Shown here: piece after piece, positions 57,019 to 64,000 of the stretch
Layout of the letters: each line of letters starts with the position of its first letter
Numbering within the stretch: the first letter of the stretch is position 1
Source of the DNA: Branchiostoma floridae
Lineage: Eukaryota; Chordata; Leptocardii; Amphioxiformes; Branchiostomatidae
Direction: 5' to 3'
Length of the DNA stretch: 64,000 nucleotides
Assembly: GCF_000003815.2 (NCBI RefSeq)
Contig: NC_049996.1
Coordinates: forward strand, 9,839,481 to 9,903,480
Notes under the pieces: generated by a model
What the model was told of the DNA's origin: nothing
The model's input: the letters and a program-made list of their open reading frames with translations, nothing else
Databases searched by the model: none
Made by a program: the position numbers and the translations under genes

Positions 57019-60000
57019 GCAGATGTTTTATTCTGTATGATAAACTTGTTTGAAAGAATCTGTTTCAAGGTTCAAGAGATTTCAGTTATCAGCTGAATGA
57101 TAACTACCGGTATTCATAACCTATTCTCCATGATCACTTTTAACCCCTCTCCCTTCTAGTACATGTAATATGTTCCAAAGTTAACATTACATAAAATACA
57201 ATTTCCTCTTTTAGTATGTGCTTGTGGCTCTGCTTGTCCTCTTGGCAAATGCAATTGCTTAGTCAGGAAAAGTCGAGAGTTCTCCTCCAACTGTGTAACT
57301 AATCAGATTTCACATACCATCTACCTGTAATTAACTTCATAATGAGGTAGGAAATACAATGTTCTTGTAACAAGCCAAACCTAGAAGAATTGTTAAGGAC
57401 TCGACTAAAAAAAGTGATTGGAAGTTGATCATATTGAGATGTTAAGCCAATGGGAACTAAGGAGTGTGGCAGCTAGGGGTTTTCCATGCATTTGTTATAA
57501 AATTTGCCATGCCAGATTTGCTATGTACATGTAGGAAACTAGAGAAATTATACTAACCCAGATATATATTTACTATTATATCTAATCATGTATAGAACTT
57601 ATTGTAGCCGCAGGATACTTTTGTACTGTGAAAGCAGGAAAACCTAGAAGTAGAATAGCAAGTCAGTTCTGAGGAAATTGTTCTTGGTTGTCGGATTTTT
57701 GCAGGGCAATAATGGAAAGGGTTGGCAAAATGTCAATTGAAAATAAACAGGCAACCCAATGCTACCACAAGAGCCACAAACTCAACACACCTGGCTTGTC
57801 AACTTTCAGACAATGAATTTTCCAACTTTTAATGAATTGACAAATGCAAAAATTGTACATGTACCAAATACAAAGACAAAGACTCCCTGCAACTATTGGT
57901 GCCAAAGCATGAGGATATGATGTTGATTCATACCCTGAATGGTGCATTGTGATGTTACTTAAAATAGCGTTTTTGACAAAAAAAAGTGGGAAATCTGAGA
58001 ACCAAGAAATTAAATAGCCTTAGTGAACATTTACAGCTTTACAACTAACAGGAATGACTTTTGATGTACTAATAGTACTGACATCTTTTTGTGGTGATGT
58101 ATCAAATTTCTTATCTAAAACCTGTAGTCTGATTTTAGATCCATTCCCTTCATCATCTTCAATTCAACTCAAACTCCCCCTCTCCATCTGTGTTTCACCA
58201 ATTCTTTCCTAATTTTATCATTCCATACGTGATGTTCTACTACATTTGTATTAAATTTCACCCATGACAATCATTAGATTCATGAGTATTCATATTTATG
58301 TTGCCATTTGCTGCTTTCATTGTTACCATGTATTGATGTACTATATGCACAATCGCTGTTATTCTATTTGGCAATAGAGCCGCAAAGAAAAATGTAACAA
58401 GGAGAATGTAACTATAGCAATGCAGTTACAACTGATTGCTTCTCAAGTATAATTTTTGGGTTATTGTATATAATTTTACTTTGTATGTATATCAAGCTCT
58501 TTATACATGTATATGGACATTGTGAATTCTTTCACAGTTGCACATATGAGATTTGTAAGTTTTGCCATTTAAAGATTTTTTGAGATCCTATGCTGTGTGT
58601 ACAGCATATATTGCTATTTGTGACTTAAGATTTTATGTTATGGTGTGGTGTTCCTTTCATTGGCATTTGGACAGTATTGCTATTTCAGTGTGCATGGTGA
58701 TTTATGAAGTAGAGTACTGTAAATGCATTTAAGTTTTCAGGGATTTAATTTTGCGGTAGCGGGAAAAGGAACTGTTCGCGGTGGTTTTAAGTTCGTGGTA
58801 GCACCATGTTAACTTTATTATGAGATGAATATGTCAAAAATCAAGTAAGTAGATATTTTATGAAGACATATTTTGCTCAAATTTTCCTTAATGTTGTGAA
58901 CGGTTGTCAAAGCAGAAAATATTTTTACTTGTTTTTCGAGTGGCTGCTAACTACTCAGGTCTTAATAGGTTATTAGTTTGCTTAAGGGTTTATGAAGATG
59001 GTTTACGCAATCAGATTTATAATTTGGTTGTCGAGAAAAGCTTAAAAATTGTTCAAAGCCTTCAAAATAGCTAAAATACTGTGCACTTGTTTGCAATGGT
59101 TTTTGTGAGAGGTTTGTGAAAATACTGATGGGATTGAGCCAGAGGAATTTGAGCCTTACGGTTGCCAAAGTTGATGTTTTGCTTGTTCACTGTTGAATAA
59201 ATTTACAACTCCTCCATACTGTTTTCATGAATGCTGCCTCTGTTTTCTTCCTGTTTCGTCATCATCACTCACTGTTTAATTCATTGTTGTAACACCGGAG
59301 AAATCATATTTTTTGTCTGACAATATGACATACAATCCAATATGGACCTACACAAGTTTAGGAAGACTGAATGCATGTTTTATAAGCCTAGACAGTATTT
59401 AGACTAGGATGGACTGTGGTCTGGTAGATTTTAATCGGCTTTTCTTTCTCAGCGCACGCCAAGCTGGATCATGTCCCTGGTGCAAGCCACAGGTTGATTA
59501 GTCTGGGTTTGAACTATGCAAGTCATTGGAAGGATTTAAAAATGGAAAAGCCTTTTGTTGACGTCATTTCGGTTGTGCACAAACATCTGTAATTTTTGTA
59601 GATAGTTTACAATGTACATATCTTTCCTTCTTCATCTGTTGTAAGTAATATAGTGAGGAAAATTGACTGTCTTTAGAAATTCATATTGGTAGCAAAATGG
59701 ATCAATGCTTCTCAGTAACGTCCTTGATTTAACTGTCAAATCGCTTGGTACATGTAGTTCTCGATGAATCATTCATGATTTCCCTGAATTTTCACTGAAA
59801 AATTCCTTTGATTTCTGGTCTCAAGGCCGACAAAGGCCCTTCTGGTATTTTCAAAACAGTTTTGTGTTCGGTCACAATTTTTCTAGCCTGATTAAATCTC
59901 GCTTATAGCAGCCCGCCCAACATCCGTCGGCCGCGGGGAGGGGCCACTTACAGCCCTGGACAGCGGAGTTTGTGTTACACAGACTTCTCTGACTCACATC

Positions 60001-61013
60001 TTTCTTTTTTTGTCTCTTCATTGAAGTGTATTTCATTACGTTTTCATATACTTAAATCAGTAGTAGACATTATGCATGTTCAGGTACCATGTTGGTTAAA
60101 AAAGGATAGGTACTAATAACAGGTTGTTACAGTTAGTATCTACATTTGCAAACTAAATCTTGCAATGGATTCACCCATTTCAATTTTCTCTGATTGGAAA
60201 ATATCACAAGTCAAAAATCATTATCATCCTAGCTGAGGGTCTGCATGTCTTCGCAAGAGATTCCCCTATGTAGACCCAGGTTTTATTAGCTGTCCATTTA
60301 TCCTGGTCAAAAGTTGAACATTCACTGAACTTTTAAATAATAGCTTCCACTTAAATGTAGCACAGTGGTATTTCGGAGGGGCTCCTTTACTTCTTGAAGT
60401 TCTTTCTCCTACTTTGTTGATTTCTTGCAAAAAACAATAAATTTGGTATGGCCTTAAAAAGACCAAGGACAATACGCAATGTTTATGACAGGGTCCTGAT
60501 AAACGTCCTTGCAAAGACCAAGGATGTTGTATACTTTTTATAAGTCATCATTGCAAAGACCAAGTGGGTTATCCTTGCAAAGACCAAGCTTTCTGCTTGT
60601 TTTCTATGAAATATATACATTCGTTAAATCATACATTTCCATAGTTTTCACAATACACGACCTTTTTTCACCTTCCCAAATACTAGTACATATCAATATA
60701 TTTGTCCATTTTCTAGTCCACGGCATCCTGCCGTCCCCACAAAAACAAAGTCGACTCGCCCGAGGGGTTACATGAGGTCAATTTCGAGAAATCGCGTAGG
60801 ACGACGTTTCGGGGTCTCGGATCGCGATAAACTTCACAGCTTTTCACCTCAAAAATCACCCGGGACCAGCTTTTGAGTGAGTCAGAGGCCGCGTGGAATA
60901 GTCTGTCGGTGTTTCTGACCAAAATACAACCGCAATGTACCCAAATTTACCGCAGTTTTGACGTTTGAAAGGGACTTCCGCCTTAGCGAAGTTGAGCGTA
61001 GTGCTGTTCCAAA
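57019..61013. other. CNP 3' flank and intergenic region
   Basis: Poly(A) signals AATAAA occur at 57742-57747 and 59196-59201; either could end CNP transcripts. A truncated family B MITE lies at 58715-58810 (ACTGTAAATGCATTTAAGTT, then GCGGTAGCGGGAAAAGG). No coding exon was recognised. The last 500 bp probably belong to the promoter of the 61014 gene. Confidence 0.5.
60447..60595 (+). promoter_or_regulatory. Cluster of four TTGCAAAGACCAAG motifs
   Basis: Near-identical 14-16-bp motifs occur at about 60452 (CCTTAAAAAGACCAAGGAC), 60508 (CCTTGCAAAGACCAAGGATG), 60549 (ATTGCAAAGACCAAGTGGG) and 60573 (CCTTGCAAAGACCAAGC). Spacing is irregular (about 56, 41 and 24 bp), unlike a simple tandem repeat. 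The core CAAAGACCA is one base from the HNF4-type CAAAGTCCA. The cluster is about 0.5 kb upstream of the 61014 start. A regulatory role is inferred. Confidence 0.4.
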
Positions 61014-63411
61014 ATGGCGGAGTCTGCCAACATCAGACTGGTTGATCGAGTCAAGAGAAAACTTCGCTTCACCAACAGGCGGAGAGACCACGACATCCGA
61101 CAGCTCGACACGGAGACCGCCAAGACCTACATGGCAAGGTACAGAAGCACCGCATCCAACAGCCACATACAAGAAACCGTCCCTCAAAATGGGGCGGGCA
61201 CAACAACTTCACCGACAGAAAAAAGTGAAAGTGTTTCCAGGGCCCCTCCCATCAAGGAGGTGGAGAAAGGAACAGCTGCCTTAAAGATCAGTGAGTTTAA
61301 AGACGATTCTTCCACCAATGCGAGGTCCATACCGTCCCCCCACATGAATGGTAATGTTAGACAAAGGGGCATTGTTGATTTGCCCAGTGATGAAAATGTC
61401 AATGAGATTGCAATAATTGGTCTAGAGCAGACCAAAACTGTTCCATATGAACATGCCAGGCTTTGTAAGGATACCATTCCGAGTGGCTTGCTGCCTACGG
61501 ATGTTGAGGCGTATTTGGTCGAAAGGCAAGGTCACAAAAATCACATTTGCAACGGCAACGGCATGTTAGCGGGCCCGAAGATAAACCCGGATAGGATGAA
61601 CGCAGCCCAGGAAGTGCTGATATCAGGGGCAACGGATGGACTACAGCAGGCTTCTTGTCAGCCATGTAAGAAAGACACGTGTGAAACAAACAAAGAAAAG
61701 GTCTTGGCAAATGGTGACATGCAAGGAGAAGGTTTTCCCGCACCGGCTGAGAAATTGTCGGAGAGGCAACGTGGCCAATCGGAGACAACGCCTTGCCACA
61801 ATGGAGGGAAAGGTCTTGAGGTACCTGGCAGAAAAACAAGCATCACTGACGTCATGCCGTCTAGGGTAGACGATAGAAATGCAAATGCNNNNNNNNNNNN
61901 NNNNNNNNNNNNNNNNNNNNNNNNNNNNNNNNNNNNNNNNNNNNNNNNNNNNNNNNNNNNNNNNNNNNNNNNNNNNNNNNNNNNNNNNNNNNNNNNNNNN
62001 NNNNNNNNNNNNNNNNNNNNNNNNNNNNNNNNNNNNNNNNNNNNNNNNNNNNNNNNNNNNNNNNNNNNNNNNNNNNNNNCAGGGAGGAACAGCTACAGGT
62101 CAAACAGCCTATGTCACCGTGTATGCCCGTACAAGTGTACGAGGGATACAGATCTGACTGTTCGCCAACGATGACAGCAAAGCAGTGTGCTGAGATTAAA
62201 GACGTTGAAAGTAACCCTTCTGCTAATGTTGCATGTGCGTGCGGCTCCTCTAAGAATCTGGACCAAGGACAACCTCAAAATGGACGTAGATGTCCCAATC
62301 CTCCATCTGAAGAAATTCCCAATGCTGCTATGACAGAAAAATCAGATTCAAAAGAAGCAGGAAGTACGCCTACAAAAACATTTAATTCCGCAGACTGTCA
62401 ATCAGGGTCGTGCAACAAGGAGAACAGATTACCAGAACATCCCAAGTGTGAAGGGGCGCCACCTTGTGTTGCTAATGGAACTGCGTCACAGACACCATGT
62501 GCAGAGGCCACAAACGAGCCAAAAATTGATCTTGGTGCCAGGCCGAAAGAAAAAAAGCCAGGTGACTGCGTCGACAGAAGCAAACTTTCTCCATCCTTCA
62601 AACATAGGAGTGTGTCCGACGGACATGTCTGTATCTCCCGGCGCTATAACGATGACGGCAGTCCCCCGCCACTTCCACCCAGAGATCCAAGTCTTTTCCA
62701 GAGACTTTTAAACTCCCGCGGGCCACCTGTGGCGGACGTAGAAGAAGATGAATTTCCGACGCACGAGTTTCTACCAGAGATGGATCACCCGCCAGTCTTT
62801 GACGAAGCATCCCTTTCCTTAGTAGAGAGGGAGACGTTTCAACGTGACTTGCTGACCAACGCTATTCAACATCGGCGCTCTCTCGAGTTTGTCACGGAAG
62901 TCAATAGAGATTCCACGGTACTGGTTGGGGGAAGACGGCGAGAAAGTTGTGGCGAGAACTCTCCGAATGGAGTAGACTCAAACCGCCAGGTGCCTCCATC
63001 AAGCCCAAACTCCCTCATGCCTCCGCCCCTTTCCGTGGGCCACCCCCAGGCAGGGAGTAGCCGTCCAGGCGACTACCACGATGTCGTTCTGCCAGCAAGA
63101 AATGCCAGACCAACCAGCTTGTACCAGAATACCGGTAGCAACTACGTAAACACGGGGAATTATGCTGGGAAAATGCCGGAGTCGCCAGGGCCAAGGTCGC
63201 CCAAGTCACCGAAAATCTTACAAAGGGATTACGAAGACAGCAGAAACCAGGAAGCAAACTTCAAGAAAAGGATGTCGGTTTGGCTTGAGACGTGCAAGAA
63301 AAACTTGGACCCCAGGAAGCGGCACTCTGCGAGTGACCTAAAGTTGGCGAACCGTCCGCTACCTGACTTGCCACCAGTAGAAGCAATGAAACCTCCGCCA
63401 AACCCTGCTGT
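61014..63411 (+). CDS. Large disordered Pro-rich protein with tyrosine motifs, first exon (partial)
   Basis: I do not recognise this protein. The start ATG lies in CAAAATGGCGG, a strong initiation context that also matches a YY1 site. The N-terminus is basic (VDRVKRKLRFTNRRRDHD); then comes a long low-complexity Cys/Asn/Lys/Glu region. SH3-ligand-like PPPLPPRDP and RPLPDLPP follow, a Ser/Pro stretch (SPGPRSPKSPK), and Grb2-SH2-type tyrosine motifs (LYQNT, NYVNT). The frame ends at a donor, CTGCTGT/GTAAGT (GT at 63412), so the gene continues right. An N run (61889-62079) interrupts it: the frame before is offset by one from the frame after, so the gap size is off or an intron lies inside. A signalling adaptor is a reasonable guess but unproven. 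Confidence 0.7.
61889..62079. other. Assembly gap (191 N) inside a coding exon
   Basis: The coding frame on the left (codon starts at positions divisible by 3) and on the right (remainder 2) do not meet across 191 bases. A true gap length divisible by 3 would restore continuity. Confidence 1.
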
Positions 63412-64000
63412 GTAAGTAGTCTTTTACATTTTTTACTTTTCAGATTTTGACTTAATGATAACTGTCACTGGTAGTGTGAAAAGAAAAGGGAAAAATACCT
63501 TATGCCATCATGTTTTAGCAGTATGAAGTTACGACCGTGCATTTTTTTATTTTGTATACATCACAAACTCTGTTGTTACTGTTTCAAGTGTGTAATTGTC
63601 ATGTCCATGCATGAAATGTATATGGTTCTGTGTGTGTGTTATGTGCGGCAGAAACACGCATCATCCAAACTGTAATTTCTGTGTAACATTTGTAGTGTTG
63701 ACCTGTTACAATAAGCTTACAGATAGACCACATTTAAATCATTAGTTGTCTAGGTAATTTTTTCCACGTTATTTTATACTTGGGTCTTTTTCTTCTCTAA
63801 AGTATTGCTATCATAGCTTTACCAACAGCACACAAATCAAATCAACTTAAATGTAGGAATTTTTCCTTTTAGAGTCACACATACTGATAAAGAGTAGACG
63901 CCATTATGTTGGATTTAGATTGTGACCTGTCTGTCAAGCAGTAAAAATAGGTCTAAATTGCCTGGAGCAGTTAAAGGCGTAAGAGATTAATTCTACAGAC
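63412..64000 (+). other. Start of intron of the 61014 gene
   Basis: It begins with GTAAGT and is AT-rich to the window end. No further exon was recognised. Confidence 0.6.

Overview
The window looks like nuclear DNA of a cephalochordate (amphioxus, Branchiostoma). It is intron-rich and AT-leaning, with GT-AG genes whose products match vertebrate proteins nearly end to end. It also holds a leucine-rich-repeat plus Ig receptor of the kind expanded in amphioxus, a tRNA-derived SINE, many short inverted-repeat transposons and two runs of N. The species call is inference from gene content and repeats; no database was searched. Gene identities below come from exon-by-exon splice reconstruction read against remembered family features.

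Layout. 1-6.5 kb: one minus-strand coding exon of an unrecognised secreted Ser/Thr-rich protein (1000-1826), a 280-bp tandem duplication, and repeat debris. 6.5-9.05 kb: an essentially intronless LRR-Ig transmembrane receptor with a very tyrosine-rich cytoplasmic tail and two apparent frame breaks. It is flanked by a direct repeat that recurs several times downstream. 9.6-16 kb: no gene recognised; a SINE, small MITEs and microsatellites.

16-32 kb: two conserved genes head to head. ELP6 (minus, 7 exons, 268 aa) is an Elongator subunit. ODAD4/TTC25 (plus, 12 exons, 583 aa) is an outer dynein arm docking protein and has two interchangeable first coding exons. Their shared promoter is broken by an assembly gap. 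33-38.6 kb: a predicted two-membrane-span protein whose outer loop carries a P-type trefoil domain and 15 copies of a His-His-Ala-Pro octapeptide. 41-48 kb: PRMT2 (minus), an SH3 plus arginine methyltransferase with a long Cys-rich N-terminal extension and an extra exon duplicating the SAM-binding motif. 51-57 kb: CNP (plus), a 2',3'-cyclic-nucleotide 3'-phosphodiesterase. 61-63.4 kb: the first large exon of an unrecognised disordered, Pro-rich, tyrosine-motif protein that runs off the window.

ODAD4 and CNP are near neighbours in the human genome (17q21), so their closeness here looks like old chordate linkage. The most notable observations are the multi-tyrosine tail of the LRR-Ig receptor, the trefoil/His-repeat hairpin membrane protein, the duplicated motif-I exon of PRMT2, the alternative first exons of ODAD4, and an apparent hydrophobic N-terminal exon on CNP.
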